Source: Artemia franciscana (lineage: Eukaryota; Arthropoda; Branchiopoda; Anostraca; Artemiidae). From it: 64,000 nucleotides of DNA. Numbering within the stretch: position 1 is the stretch's first letter; every line of letters starts with the position of its first letter. The DNA lies in NCBI RefSeq assembly GCF_032884065.1, contig NW_027066231.1, positions 265,501 to 329,500 of the forward strand. The letters run 5' to 3'. Below, one piece after another: positions 1 through 43,789 of this stretch. The notes below the pieces were generated by a model, which worked only from the letters and a program-made list of their open reading frames with translations, ran no database searches and had not been told where the DNA came from. A program made the translations under genes and the position numbers.

Positions 1-440
1 CTCTGCAGTTTTCTTACCAGTATTCCAAAAATCATATAACAATGTCTTTAGGGTGCAAACAATCCCCCAGATCCCATGGGCAAGGGTTGTAAGCTATACC
101 CCCGGGCATAAAAATTTTTTATAGAACGGGTGTTGTATAAACTTTGAATCGAATCGAGCTCATTTGATTGGAAGTCGGAAGTTTTAGTATCATTTTTAAG
201 AGTCAAAAATGGATGGAGGGCAATCAGCTCCCCTAAGCCTGTCATTCCAAGAAGCACATACAATCAAAATATTAAGAGAGCTTTTTTGCTCAGCATGGTT
301 GAAAGATCAAGTAACTATGTCTTTCGGGATATCAAGCTCCCCACAATCCTCAGGATAAGGGCATAAAGTTGTGCAGTTCGTTCATTGTTTATACGTAGTA
401 CTTGTTATTGAGAAAGTTATGCATGTTTGAGTTTTATTTT
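1..440. repeat. Dispersed repeat module, partial copy
   Basis: No gene seen. The stretch carries phrases that recur across the window: a cytosine/guanine-rich block followed by 'aagacatagtt'-like, 'aaaatggctatctcaaaattttgat'-like and 'caatcaaatgagc'-like segments. The same module is found in the 17.5-19.3 kb tandem array and inside the foldback elements at 3.6, 30.2 and 56 kb. Here it is diverged and truncated by the window edge. Confidence 0.5.
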
Positions 441-1560
441 ACAAAAAGAAGAAAGGCATTAAGTTGAGCCTCTCAGAGAATGTTGAGGAGAGTGTTGAGC
501 TAAACCAGAACATGTTATGTGTATACGGCCTGTCAAAAGGGTGTAACACAGGAATAACTGAGTATATTAATTTGGAAAATTCAGGAAATGATGAGGGAAA
601 TCGTCAAAGAGGCAGTATATGTGTGCTACCAATACTACTAGAGCTACCACCACTACTATTACTACACTACTTAATTTACAGTATTGAGGGGAAATTTGAA
701 CAACGATTTATGTGCATGCACATTGTCAAAATAGCATCTCTTAAGAATTGACTTGGGTATTAAGTCGGAAATTTCAGAGAATGTGTAAAGGTAATATGAT
801 TTCAACAAAAGTTGAAATCAAAAGCTTTCATCTGTTGAGATGATTGATTATCTCAACAAAAAGTAATATGTGTAAATATTGTGACTTATTGTGATATACT
901 ATGACCGCTATTACAACTATGCCTAAGGGTATGAAGGTGAAATTGTCAAGGAATTTTAAAGGGGAAAGTGAACTGAATCACCAGTTGCCGAGCTTATTAA
1001 GGTTGTCAAAAGGGTGTAAAAGCAATATTTTAGGAACAGTTTGGTGTGTGAATTTTGACCTAACATGACTTGTTTAGAGCGATGTTTAACTAACCAAAAG
1101 AAAATATTTGCATCCTAATGCTACTCCGTCTACTCATATTACTACTGCTGTTACTATCCTTACTACTTCTAGTGCTCCTACTGCACCTAAAGCTTAGGCT
1201 ACTACTATTGATTCGACTGCTACAACTACTACTACTACTGCTATTAAAATTAAGGGTATTCAGGCGAAAAATTTTGGATATATAGAAAGTGTATGGAACT
1301 ATTTCGCAGCACAGTATGCCCACACATGTTTTCAAGCAGGCGTATCAGAAATGCTTCAGCAACGGTTGATGGTATTAAGCTGAAACTTTTAGTATTTGTT
1401 GAAGGGGGTGTCGAAGAAACCAAAAGTGCTATGCCCATACTGCTATTTATGCTAATGCAACTATTGCTCCTGCGCAAGGTAAGGGTATCAAGTTGAAGCT
1501 TTTAAGGGATATTTAGGTGGATGTTGAACTAGATAAAAATAAACTATGAGCAGGTGGGCT
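440..1560 (+). repeat. Trinucleotide-rich dispersed repeat, copy 1
   Basis: Contains scattered ACT/CTA/TAG trinucleotide clusters between less repetitive blocks. The frame at 464-751 gives a peptide with NMLCVYGLSKGCN and EYINLENSGND. A closely similar peptide is encoded on the opposite strand at 17100-17357 (NMLCAYELSKGCN, EYINLELSGND). This shows two copies of one dispersed family in opposite orientation. There is no recognised domain and the frame ends in low-complexity sequence, so it is called a repeat and not a gene. Confidence 0.5.
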
Positions 1561-1658
1561 TTGAAAAAGGTGACAAAGCCATATGTGAAGGACAACTTAT
1601 ATTATTAAGTTAAACCTTTAAGTGTAAGCTGTGGTGGACTTATGACTAGCAAGAAGGC

Positions 1659-3047
1659 AATGTGTGTATACTTTTAATACTACTACTGCAGTTACTAAGA
1701 CTAATGACGCTATGGGTAATAAGGTGAAACTTTTAAGGAACGTTTAGGAGGAGTTTCAATTAAACGAAAAAACTGTGTGCATGCAGGTTTTCAAACGGGC
1801 ATATAAGCAACATCATAGGCAACGCCACTCTATAATTGCCATAAAAATCTTGTTGAAACTTTTAATGGAGCTAATTCGATTCAAAATAAAATGTCTGGTG
1901 CCCTTTTAAAGAGTAAAAAGAGATTAAAGGGCAAGCAGCCCTTCTCTCAACTCCAATAATTTTCTAAACGCATCCAGTGAAAATGTTGATTCAACTATTT
2001 TGTTAAACATAGTAGAACGGTCCAGCAACTATGTCTTTATGAATATTGGGTATGTCTGCCCTCCACAATTATGCAATTAGATCATTATGTTTTGAAGCTA
2101 GATGTCGCTTTAAACAAAATCAAGAGGTATTGTGTTAATGTTTTCCAATAAAACAAAGCAATATATCGAGAACTACTGGGGGTATTAAGTTGAAACTTTT
2201 GGAGGTACTGCTATTACTACTTCTACTCTTACAATTTAAATAAATAAAAATAGTGTAAGTGTATCTAGGATGTCAAAGAGCATAGATTGATACTTTTAGG
2301 AACGATACCAAGTTTTATTTTTCCGGTCAATTTCTGGAATTGTAAAATTAAACTAAAAACAATACTGTCTGTGTCAGGATTAAAAAATGTTGAAAAAGTT
2401 TCCCCTACATACAATTAGTAACCCAAGCTATGGATTCTTATAGAACAATATCAAAAATATATAGAAATTAAAATGTGCATGGAGCTCTTTACCTTTCTTT
2501 GAAAAACTTTTTTTGTGGAAAAAGTTTTAGTCTTTTTCATAATTTAAATTTCTTATATATTTTAATAGTCATTATATGTCTTTATATATATATATCATTT
2601 ATATCTTTTAATGAATTTTTGTGATCCAGTGGTATAATTATGGGGGGGGGTCGACATGCCCAATATCCCTTAAGACATAGTTGCCGGACCGTTATTCTAT
2701 CCTGAACAAAATGTCTGTATCAAAATTTTGACTGGATGGGTTCGGAAAATGAATGGGCTTGAGAGAAGGGCTGCTTGCCCTCTAATATCTTTTTTTACTC
2801 TTCAAAAGGGCACCAGAACTTTTATTTGAATCGAATTAGCTCCATTAAAAGTTTCAAGAGATTTTTATGGCTATTATAGAGTGATGTTGCCTATGATATT
2901 GCTTATATCCTTTTGAAAACTTGCATGCATACAGTTTTTTCGTTTAACTTAAACTACTCTTAAGCGTTCCTTAGAAGTTTCACCTTATTACCCATAGCGT
3001 CATTAGTCGTAGTAGCTGCAGTGGCAGCATTAAAAGTATACACATAG
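1659..3047. repeat. Long inverted repeat (foldback)
   Basis: The left arm (about 1659-2075) and right arm (about 2636-3047) are imperfect reverse complements over roughly 400 bp, separated by about 560 bp. Landmark pairs: 'actaatgacgctatgggtaa' on the left against 'ttacccatagcgtcattagt' on the right, and 'gtgtatacttttaat' against 'attaaaagtatacac'. The arms include the module with 'aacaaaatgtct' and 'gggcaccagaac'-like phrases seen elsewhere. Confidence 0.85.
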
Positions 3048-3099
3048 TACTTTTTAACTTCGTACAAAAATACGTCTTAAATGTTTTCACTGTTTTTAC

Positions 3100-3179
3100 T
3101 TTCAAACAAAAATTTATCAAAACTTTAAGGAATAAATATCAGTATATGTCAATTAAACTGAAATTCTACTATCGCTTGT

Positions 3180-3258
<79 letters not shown>

Positions 3259-3520
3259 CTCAGTAAAGCGCAAATTATGTTCTGGTTTTGAGAAGGCATG
3301 GGGGTTATCAGTCCAATCGTTAATTTTTGCTCGTTTGGAGTTTGACTTGAATATTTATTGTAAATTCTGTTCGTTTTCAGTTTCATTTACTTATTGATTT
3401 GTGATAGTTTTGCGCTTGGAAGATTATTTGACTCTATTTCTGCTCATTTTTGGCTTAATGGAGCTCTTTACTTTTCTTTGAAATACTTGTTTCCTGCAAA
3501 AAGTTTTTTTTTAAATTAAT
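3100..3520 (+). repeat. Dispersed repeat, inverted relative to 15.2-15.7 kb
   Basis: The segment following the poly(T) run ('cagtaaagcgcaaattatgtt') matches 15600-15625 ('cagtaaagtgcaaattatgtt'). The segment 'gctcatttttggcttaatgg' (3443-3462) matches the reverse complement of about 15270-15290. The copies are diverged and rearranged. Confidence 0.5.
3181..3258. repeat. Poly(T) tract, 78 nt
   Basis: Uninterrupted run of 78 T. The related repeat at about 15594-15600 has only about 7 T at the same place, so this is an expanded homopolymer inside an older repeat, or an assembly artefact. Confidence 0.9.
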
Positions 3521-3585
3521 AACCTTGAAAAATCCAAACCTGTAGCTGAGTAACCTTCCTCTCTATACCGTGTTACATAAAAAAA

Positions 3586-3862
3586 AACTAGTTTTTTTAA
3601 CTGAAAGTAAGGAGCGACATTAAAACTTAAAACGAACAGAAATTACTCCGTATATGCAATAGATTGTTCCCTCCGCAGTCCCTCGCTCTTTACGCTAAAG
3701 CTTCTAATTGTTTTAAAAAGCAGAATTGTGGCAAAGAGTCAAACTTTAGCGTAAAGAGCGAGGGATTGCGGAGGGAACAATCTATTTCATATACGGAGTA
3801 ATTTCTGTTCGTTTTAAGTTTTAATGTCGCTCCTTACTTTCAGTTAAAAAAACTAGTTTTTT
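3586..3862. repeat. Large near-perfect hairpin
   Basis: Arms of about 120 bp (3586-3706 and 3742-3862) are almost perfectly complementary around a loop of about 36 nt. The arms carry AGTAAGGAGCGAC, 'aaacgaacagaaattactcc' and 'cctcgctctttacgctaaag'. The same hairpin occurs at 31640-31915. Confidence 0.9.
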
Positions 3863-4928
3863 TTAATGTAATTTCTGAACGTTTTTGAATTAATGCATGT
3901 TTGATTTTGACTCTCCACACGTAAACTATTCAAATAAAATTTGCATATTAATTCCTTTTTTGGCTAAATGGCTTTCTCTTAGTTTTGATCATGCGATTTT
4001 GAGAAATATGGGATGGGGAAGGAGGCCTAGTTGCCATGCAATTTTTCCGTTACATAAAAAGGCAACTATTAATTTTAGTTTTAACGAATTTTTTTATTAG
4101 CAAAAAATATACGTAACTTTAGAATTAACTTACGTAACAAACTTTTATATTCTTTAATTATTATTATGTATATGAGGGGGTTTGTACCCTCGTTAATACC
4201 TCGTTCTTTACACTAAATCGTAAGTTTTTTCCCAATTCTTTAAGAATGACCCCTGAATCAGAAAGGCCGTAGAATAAATAGTTGAAATTACTAAAAATAC
4301 TTTAGCATAAAGAGCGAGGTATTTATCTCCTCCTAAATACCTCGCTCTTTATGCTAAAGTATTTTTAGAACCCCTCATATGCGTAATAATCTCTGTTCGT
4401 TTTAAGTTTCAATGCTGCTTCTTCCTTTCATTTGAAAAAACGTTTGCATGTTTATTTTTCATTGTTTTCTTATAGTAATGCTAGAGAATCCTGCGCCCTT
4501 TTCATTGAATTTTTCTTCTCCCATGACAGATTCCTCCAAGGAAAGATCCTCCAACATAGCCCCCTCTCTTCAGCCCCACCCCCAGACAAAATAAAATCCC
4601 CCTGAAAACGTCTGTACACTTCCCAATAACCATTACTATATGTAAACACTGGTCAAAGTTTGTAACTTACAGCCCCTCCCCCAGGGATTGCTGGGGAGTA
4701 AGTCATCCCCAAAGACATAGTTATTATGGTTTTCAACTATGCTGAACAAAATGGCTATCTCAAAATTTTGATCCGTTGACTTTGGGAAAAAAATGAGCGT
4801 GGGAGGGGGCCTAGATGCCCTCCAATTTTTTCGGTCACTTAAAAAGGGCACTAGAACTTTTCATTTCCGTTAGAATGAGCCCTCTTGCGACATTCTAGGA
4901 CCACTTGGTCGATACGATGACCCCTGGG

Positions 4929-4984
<56 letters not shown>
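4929..4984. repeat. Poly(A) tract, 56 nt, inside foldback copy A
   Basis: A run of 56 A between 'acccctggg' and 'caaataaacacgcacccgtg'. The equivalent place has 26 T at 30538-30563 (opposite orientation) and a short interrupted A run at about 57362-57375. The length is therefore a variable feature within the element. Confidence 0.9.
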
Positions 4985-4985
<1 letters not shown>

Positions 4986-5345
4986 AAATAAACACGCACC
5001 CGTGATTTGTCTTCTGGCAAAAAATACAAAATTCCACATTTTTGTAGATAGGAGCTTGAAACTTCTACAGTAGGGTTCTCTGATGCGCTGTATCTGATGG
5101 TGTCATTTTCGCTAAGATCCTACGACTTTTAGGGGGTGTTTCCCCCTATTTTCCTAAATAGGGCAAATTTTCTCAAGCTCGTAACTTTTGATGGGTAAGA
5201 CTAAACTTGATGAAACTTATATATTTAAAATCAGCATTAAAATGCGATTCTTTTGATGTAGCTATTGATATCAAAATTCAATTTTTTAGAGTTTTGGTTA
5301 CTATTGAGCCGGGTCGCTCCTTACTACAGTTCGTTACCACGAACT

Positions 5346-6325
5346 GTCTGACTCTGTACGCTAAAGTCTTGAGTATTTTAAAAAAGCTTCTGATTCTTAT
5401 TAAACGGTCATTGCGTTTCAGGAGTTACTCTTAAAGAATTGTGAGAGAAGGTTTAACATTAGTGTTAAGAGCGGGGTATTCAGGGGACAACTCTTCTTTA
5501 TTTCATTTCTGAATGCTGGGAAATCCAGCTCCTCCTCCATAGAAAGTTCTTTCCCCCACAAACAGTTGCTCTATGGGACGATCCTCCGATGTACCTCCCC
5601 TCCCCCCAAATAAGTATCTGTATACCTTCCAATAGCAAATGCTATATGTAAACAATGGACAAAGTTCAAAGCTTGTGCCGCTTCCGCCAGGAGCTGTGGG
5701 GGGTCAAATCATCCTTAAAGACATATTTTTTAAGATTCTTTGACTATGCTAAACAAAATGGCTATCTAAAAATTTTGATCAAACGACTTCAGAAAAAAAA
5801 TGAGAGTGAGTGAGGCGCTAGCTGCCTTCCAATATTTTTGGGCACTTAAAAAGGGCACTATAACCTTTAATTTCTTATCAAATGAACCCCCTCCCATTCT
5901 TTTAGGGTAATTGATTCGATACGATTACCCCAAGGGAAAAACTAATCAAAAATAACAAAAAACCAGGAATCCGTGATCTTGCTTCTGGCAAAAAATGCAA
6001 AATTCCTCTTTTTTGTATATAGGATTTTGAAACATCTACAGTATGGTTCTCTGATACGCTGAATCTGATGGTGTGCTTTTCAATTAAGATGACTGACATG
6101 TTTGGGATTTTTACCCCTTTTTCAAAAATTAGGCAAATTTTCTCAGGCTCGTAACTTTTGACGGGAAACATTAAACTTGATGAAATTCATATTTTGAATA
6201 AGCATCAAAATTTGATTCTTTTGATGTAACCATTGTTACTAAGACTCTTTTTTCACAGTTTTGGTTATTATTGAGCCGAATCGCTCCTTACTTACAGTTA
6301 GTTGCCACGAACTGTTTGATTCTGC
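5346..6325 (-). mobile_element. Foldback element, truncated copy adjoining copy A
   Basis: Directly abuts copy A and repeats its distal part: the block with 'ctatatgtaaacaatggacaaagtt', the module with 'aacaaaatggctatct', the 'ttctggcaaaaaatgcaaaattcc' block, and the terminal 'tcgctccttacttacagtta...cacgaactgtttg'. It lacks the large terminal hairpin. It looks like a head-to-tail partial dimer or a second insertion beside the first. Confidence 0.6.
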
Positions 6326-8736
6326 TGCACAAGACCTTATTAAATTCAGAGAATGTGCTTCATGTAATAAAGACGATACTTTTATCAACATATGAAGAAA
6401 GGTCTATATTCTAATTGTATCTGTCTGATTTTTATGCGTAGTGACACACGAGACGAAAACTAACAAACAAGAGAGCAGTGACAAAACTATGGCAAGTAAA
6501 ATAATAATAATTCCTAGGGATGGATAGTCATTATTGATAAATCATTAAAGGTTGCAACGTGATTAGGTGATTTTGGGGGAAATTTCTGGGATTCGGGGAA
6601 CCAAATTTTTGGGGGAGACACACAGATTTACAAGAAAATTCGGGGATAGTGGATGCCCTGAACAGAAGGCAACTAACGAGTGTGAGCTAAAAGTAATAAG
6701 GAGAGAGGCGACACCGAGCTCTCTGCTGCCATTCTTAGGAGACACCAGACAGTTTATGAGTGGCTGCAGAATTCCTGTGTTGTTTAAAAATCACTTTTCT
6801 GTGAATAGGCAGCGCAACGGGAGAGTACACTTAGCATTTTGACGATAAATCCACTTCTTCCAGTTTTTGTTTAAAAAATCGCTCAGTGATAATATTTTGT
6901 GCCCTCTGGCAGTGTGCAACCCTAAGCCTGGGCCTAGTGGGCCTATTGGTAAATCCAGGTATGAGTCTGCAGAGTAAACACAGATTAAGGTTCAGTTTGA
7001 AGTGAATTTAGTAATTAATTTATGTGTTTTGATAAACGAGATATAAATAGACAGTATATTATAGTAATGGAGTATGTTACTATGACAAGTATAACATTGT
7101 ATAGATTAAGCTATTCTACTATAGCAAATTGTTTTCATTCATATTTTTTTGTTATAATAATATTTGACAACAATAAGGCAAGGTAAATAGTAATAAAGCT
7201 GGGAAATGGAGGAACCCGTCTCCGATCACGCACAGAATTGAAACTCATTTAGTAGCTTTCAAATGAAAGTAAGGAGTAACATTGAAAAATTTAAATAAGC
7301 ATGAGTTACAATAAGTATAATAAGGACTTCCAGTCCCCCTCCCTAAAAAAATACCCAATGAGCTTAATTGACTTTAAAAATACATTGTTTTAAAAAGAAA
7401 AAACAAATTCTAAGTAAAGAGCCAAATTAAGATGATAGGTGAGCAGTCATACAATTAACTATATAACTTTATGTCATAATACTTATATGTCAATGTCTTA
7501 ATAATAATAATTTATGTCATAATAACTATACGATATAATTAATCATATGCCTATTTATCATATAATTAAGTTCAAACTTAAAATGAAGCATCAATGAATA
7601 AATGAAATCCAAAGCAGAAACGAATTAAAATAGATAACCACATCAAGCCCAGAAATAGAAGATAATGCTGTGAATGGATAAATGGATCTGAAAATGAACA
7701 GAATTTAAAATATGTTATCAGTTCAAATGTATAACGCCAGAATTAACTTCTGATAGGAGTAGGGCCGACGCACTCTAAAATTCTAAACTCCAAAGCGTCA
7801 TATACGCTTTACTGAAGGTAATCAAGATGATTTTATGAAAAGTAGGCGGATTGTTTAATATGTAATATTGTCAATTCCTGGAAGTTTCAAATTTTTATTT
7901 ATTAATTTTATAAATTCTAAAAAATGTTTAAAGTAAGTTTTGCTTTCGGTAAAACAGAAGAGCTAGATTAGAGGGCAACCAACCTCCCTCCTGTGCCCTA
8001 TGTTGCTGTCCAGCCCTTTTTATCCCCCAAAAAACACAGTCAAAATTCTGATATTGTATGTGATTCAAAATAGCAAAGGTCAGTAAATATGGCTCTGGGG
8101 ATAGCATGAACCCTGCAGCTCCTGGGGCAAGTGCCATGAATAACACAAATTACCAATTGTTTGCAGATTGATTTTGCAATGACATAAGGGGGTCTTGTTT
8201 GATTTCGGGTGTGTGCTTGGCTCGGAACTTTTAGATACATGTCCTTAGATTAAAAGGGTCAAACTTTTTTATCTTGGGGGAAGGACAGGGGTGTGGAAAT
8301 AAGTAATTTTTTCCATTATGTTTGAAACGTGAGCTGTAAACCTTTGTGTCATGAAAAACTTACTGCTTAAAAACGTTCAGGAGCAGAGTGGTTTGGCATA
8401 GTATACTGACGTGAAGTATGTAGCGTAATTGCAAGATGATGATTCTGGTAATGTGAGATGATGACATTGAGAAAATCACCACCACCCTTCCCGGTATAAA
8501 AAGGACAAAGGGATACGAAACTTGATTTTATCCTGTGAAGTTTGTCGTAAAGCCCCAAACTTCTGTGGAAATTCTCTTAAAATGAGTAAGCATTTCAATA
8601 TTTGGTACCTAAAACTAAGCTTTTCTTAGACTTAAGAAATGAAGGGAAATGTTTGATCCCCCTAAGCTTTATCTCTGTCGACATGTTCCAACGAATGTTA
8701 TCCGTGATAGAATTAAATCGGAAAACCAGCAAAATA
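6326..8736. other. Intergenic sequence without recognisable genes
   Basis: AT-rich, with short open frames that have no recognisable domain. A small remnant of the foldback signature ('aaagtaaggagtaacatt') is present at about 7264-7281. Nothing else is supportable. Confidence 0.5.
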
Positions 8737-9640
8737 GTTGAATTATATGAAAAATAAGAAATTGTTGGCATATACTAAATTTTCGACATATTCCCAAAAC
8801 CAGTGGCCCAAAGCCCTCGATTCTACTTTGTACATACTGTATACTAAATTGGACATATAATTTAACAACAGAAATGTAAATAGATTGATTTTAGGTCGAA
8901 ATGATGGAAGATAATAAATATTAAAGCCGGAATAATAAATAGCAGGTAAAACATGTAACAAAAAGAAGAAAAAAAATGGGTTGTCTTATTACGGAATTTA
9001 GTAATTCTTATTTATGAATTTTATCTCCTAGCCATGAAAAACTTTATGTTTAGGTTTATTAGTTTGTGTCCAGTTTATATGGTGAAAATAATACCTCGTT
9101 GTAATATTCATATTTTCATGCTTTATTCACTTTCCTTACATTCATCTTATAACTTATGCATCTCCTGAACAAGCCCTTCCTCATCTCTACTAAATTTGGA
9201 GCATTTTTTACTTATATTCCTAGCTAATACCTAAAATAATATTCTAAATTTCCTCTCAGAGACACCGTCTGTGACTTCACAAATATTTTCAAAATGGTTG
9301 AATTATATGGAAAAAAAGAAGAAAGAAACCATGCATATCCTAATATCTCGGGATTTTCGAGGGAACAGTGGCCAATAGCCTCCCTTATCCCTTTTTACAT
9401 GCTATATGCTAATTAAGCAAATAAAGTAACAAAAGAAATGTAAATAGATTGTTTTAAAATAGAAGCTCTTAAAAAGTAAAGCTAGTAAGTAAAACATAAT
9501 TATCAAGTAAAACACGTAATGAAAATTGAAAAAAATATATGGTTCTCGTATTATGAAATGTAGTATTTCTTATGAGTTAAATTGTCTCCTTTAAGCTTGT
9601 TAGTGTGTCCATTTTATGCAGTCCAAGTATTATTTCGTAT
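8737..9640. repeat. Diverged direct segmental duplication
   Basis: 8737-9100 and 9296-9640 are collinear, offset by about 559 bp. Shared phrases include 'gttgaattatatg', 'aacaaaagaaatgtaaatagatt', 'gtaaaacacgtaatgaaaa'-like, and 'gttagtgtgtccattttatg'-like blocks. Divergence is substantial, so the duplication is old. Confidence 0.65.
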
Positions 9641-11500
9641 GTAAAGAATTGCTATTTTGAGACTGATTCTGTGTTAATGATCTCTTTACTGAAATAAAGG
9701 CTCTTTTATGTGAATTTCTTGTTTTGTCTTATTTTGTTTCTCGGTTAGCCTCCTGTCCTATAGATTAGGTCAAAGAGTATGGGTAACCTACAATAGTGGG
9801 AATTGGCTCTAGCGTCGACAAAAAAAACTCGCGACGCCATCTAGAATTTAGCGATACTTGGCGTTTTCAGTGTGATAAAAAGAGTAATTAATTTTAACCC
9901 GTGCCCTAGGTAAAATTTGGATAGTGGTAAGTGTCTGATCTCAGTCTGTGACAAAAGAACGATTATATAGTTTGAAAAATGGTAAGTTTTTCAAGAAGCT
10001 AGATGGGGTTGATAGCTGTTTTTTTTTCGACACTAGCACCAGTTTCCACTCTTATACATTACCTACACTGTTTTGGTTAGTTATAATCAACAAGTATTAC
10101 GACAAAAATTCCCATGTCCAAACTGTCACGAACTTCCAAGAAAAAGCGAAGCTGGGTTATAAAACCAGCTAGATATCCCCAAAATATTCCTAGCATATAC
10201 TGTAAAACCAAGTTAATTGCAGGTCGGCCAAGCTTCAGTTGCCCTAATCAGCTCATTTCAATCAACTGGCATAAAAATAACCTTCAAAATTGCAGTAAAT
10301 GTCCGGCCCTTTGCTAATGCCACCACTTATATTAATACTCCTTCCGCGACTACTACTGCTGCTATTACCACCAAGGCTCCTATCGTGACGATCATACCAC
10401 AACTAGTTCTACTATTCTGAATGGTAATTATAGTTATTGGCCATAACTATAATTATGGTTGAAACCTTTTAACCAGTCATTCCAATAATTACACACATCT
10501 AACTAAAAAATTAACGAAAAGTTGCATTAAAAACAAAGTTTTTACATAACAAGATTGAGTAGAGATTACACAAAAAGATTAAGTGAAACTTATAAAGAAA
10601 CAAAATGATGTAGAAAGTACAGCATAAAACGAATGAAACTAATATGCATATAGAAATAAAACCAGAATCGAAAAGAGATAACATCAAAGACGAAGTCAAA
10701 ATTAAAATGAACAGAAATTACCACAAGTAAGTGTATTGTTGCAGACCCCCTTCCTCCCCCCTCCACGAAAGTTTGAGTGTTACTTCCGCTTTATTCAGAC
10801 ATTCTTATATTTTCTAAGAATTCAATTTTTTTATTTTGACGAGTGAAAAAATACTACTCACATTGTCAGAAACTAATTCCTTGTGGGTATGATGTTTGTG
10901 GATTAGTTTAAACTCAACTTGCCGATGATGGCACCAATTTCGCTAAAAATTTCAGGCAATCATAAGTAACCCTTAGACAAAAGCTCATATATAAGTTATA
11001 CTTCGGTTATAAAACTTTTAGCGAGATAATCTAAAAACATTCATAAAAAGTTCTTACGATGTTGTTTCGTTATTGAAGGCCGTCCAGCGGTTTTCTCCGC
11101 TTTTAAACTTTTAAATAACAGTTTTTGTTAGCATGAAGGAAATTTGTAATTTATGGCCTTTTCTGCTGTCCAACAGTTAAATAATAGTTGTTTTTTTTTT
11201 AGGATGGTAGAGATAAAGTTGCTAGGTAACAGTTTACAGAAACGTAATAGTTGGGTGGGAAATTAAAAATATAAGCTCAAAAATAATGATTGAAAATTTG
11301 AGGGATTGCTTGTGGGGCCAAAAGAACCTCAAGGGAGTAAAAAATAGCGAATTCTTTGGCCAAGAAAAATACTTGCAAAATTGTTTGTCTCCAATTTGCT
11401 GAATAAGCCTGGTCTCAAAGTTCTCCAAAGGTTTTTTTTTTAAAGAAATATTAGCAGTAATGAATTCTTTCACGGTGTTTTAGGCATAGAAACTAGCCAC
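9641..11500. other. Intergenic; trinucleotide-rich patch, otherwise anonymous
   Basis: A patch at about 10310-10400 is rich in ACT/GCT/ACC triplets like the families at 0.5 and 16 kb. No coding or RNA gene is supported in the remainder. Confidence 0.4.
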
Positions 11501-11929
11501 CCTGTTTCACTGTATTATCACTAATTGCTTACTGAAGTGCCTTCCCTGGGAGAAAAAAACCAGGAGGCCAGATCAAGTCAAGGCAGAATGTCCTGAAGAA
11601 AAATATTGAACCAGTAGGTGACTTCCGGGAATCTTCCTACAAGTGGGACAAGTCGTAGGTTTAACTCACCCGACCGCAGATAAAGGACAGAAGACTTTGA
11701 CAGAACCTGATCCAAAAGCTTCCTTGGTCTGAGTTGGGCTGAATGTATCAACTATTATCTGGCTTGTGAATGAACGTTTTGGTTCAAATTTTTTTTAACA
11801 GCCTATTCCCTTATTTTATTCATTTGCTTTTTGCCCTCTAAATTAGGATTGTTCCTAGATGTCGTTTATTTTGGCTATACTTTAAATAATTGAAATATGA
11901 TGCTGGTGATTTTACTGTAAAACGACACA
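11500..11929 (+). promoter_or_regulatory. Likely 5' region of the ferredoxin gene
   Basis: Lies directly upstream of the first coding exon and is less AT-rich at 11520-11760 than its surroundings. An acceptor-like pyrimidine run ending in AG lies at about 11788-11802, so a non-coding first exon spliced to the coding exon is possible. An in-frame TAA lies four codons upstream of the chosen ATG. No TATA box or initiator can be assigned with confidence. Confidence 0.25.
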
Positions 11930-43277
<31,348 letters not shown>

Positions 43278-43316
43278 TGAATTCTGATCAAGTATTTTCC
43301 TTTTTAATTAGACACA

Positions 43317-43322
43317 ATTAAA
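43317..43322 (+). terminator. Candidate polyadenylation signal of the ferredoxin gene
   Basis: ATTAAA 40 bp after the stop codon, followed by a T/G-rich stretch ('ttgttctgtttttatttctt'). It is the nearest recognised hexamer. A later signal cannot be excluded. Confidence 0.45.
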
Positions 43323-43789
43323 TTGTTCTGTTTTTATTTCTTTTGATGTTTTCGTTATCACAATTACTGATTTAGGCGTTTGCTTAATACTGTGTTTCCC
43401 CTCGTAATACACGTACGAGGGCTAGCCCCCCCCAGTAATTCAATGACTTTTGCGACTACTATTAATTTTTTATATTCCTCCCTTTTCTGATTCGTGTTCT
43501 CCTCTCACACTCCGTAAAATCTATGCACATGTTGCTACCTTTGTGTGTCTTCCCTGGAACCTAACAAAATTATGATATTCTGCTGGACTAATTTCATTTT
43601 ATTGCTTTTGCTTGGACTTGAACATAAATTGGAAATTGCTTCAGAACCACAGTAACTAATCAACGGTTACTAATTATGCCCCCCAAACATTTAATAGAGA
43701 TACTATTTAGGCCTACAATTCCTCTCAGGATTTACCGAAAAATCCTGGGTTGAACTTCCATACCAGCAGTGATTCGTTAAGGCAATTAT

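Larger units (their letters stand above)
3581..5345 (-). mobile_element. Foldback element, full-length copy A
   Basis: About 1.76 kb, collinear in reverse orientation with the copy at 30168-31924. One end carries a large hairpin (3586-3862) with AGTAAGGAGCGAC on the outer side of each arm. The other end finishes in the palindrome CAGTTCGTTACCACGAACTG preceded by GTCGCTCCTTACT. In between are two sets of inverted 'ctcgctctttacgctaaag' blocks (about 4190-4380) and a module shared with the 17.5-19.3 kb array. No open reading frame for a transposase was seen, so it is non-autonomous and its superfamily is not assigned. Confidence 0.7.

Noticed and set aside
3146-3397. Open frames rich in Phe or Lys across the poly(T) run
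   Set aside because: Produced by the homopolymer itself; no domain on either strand.
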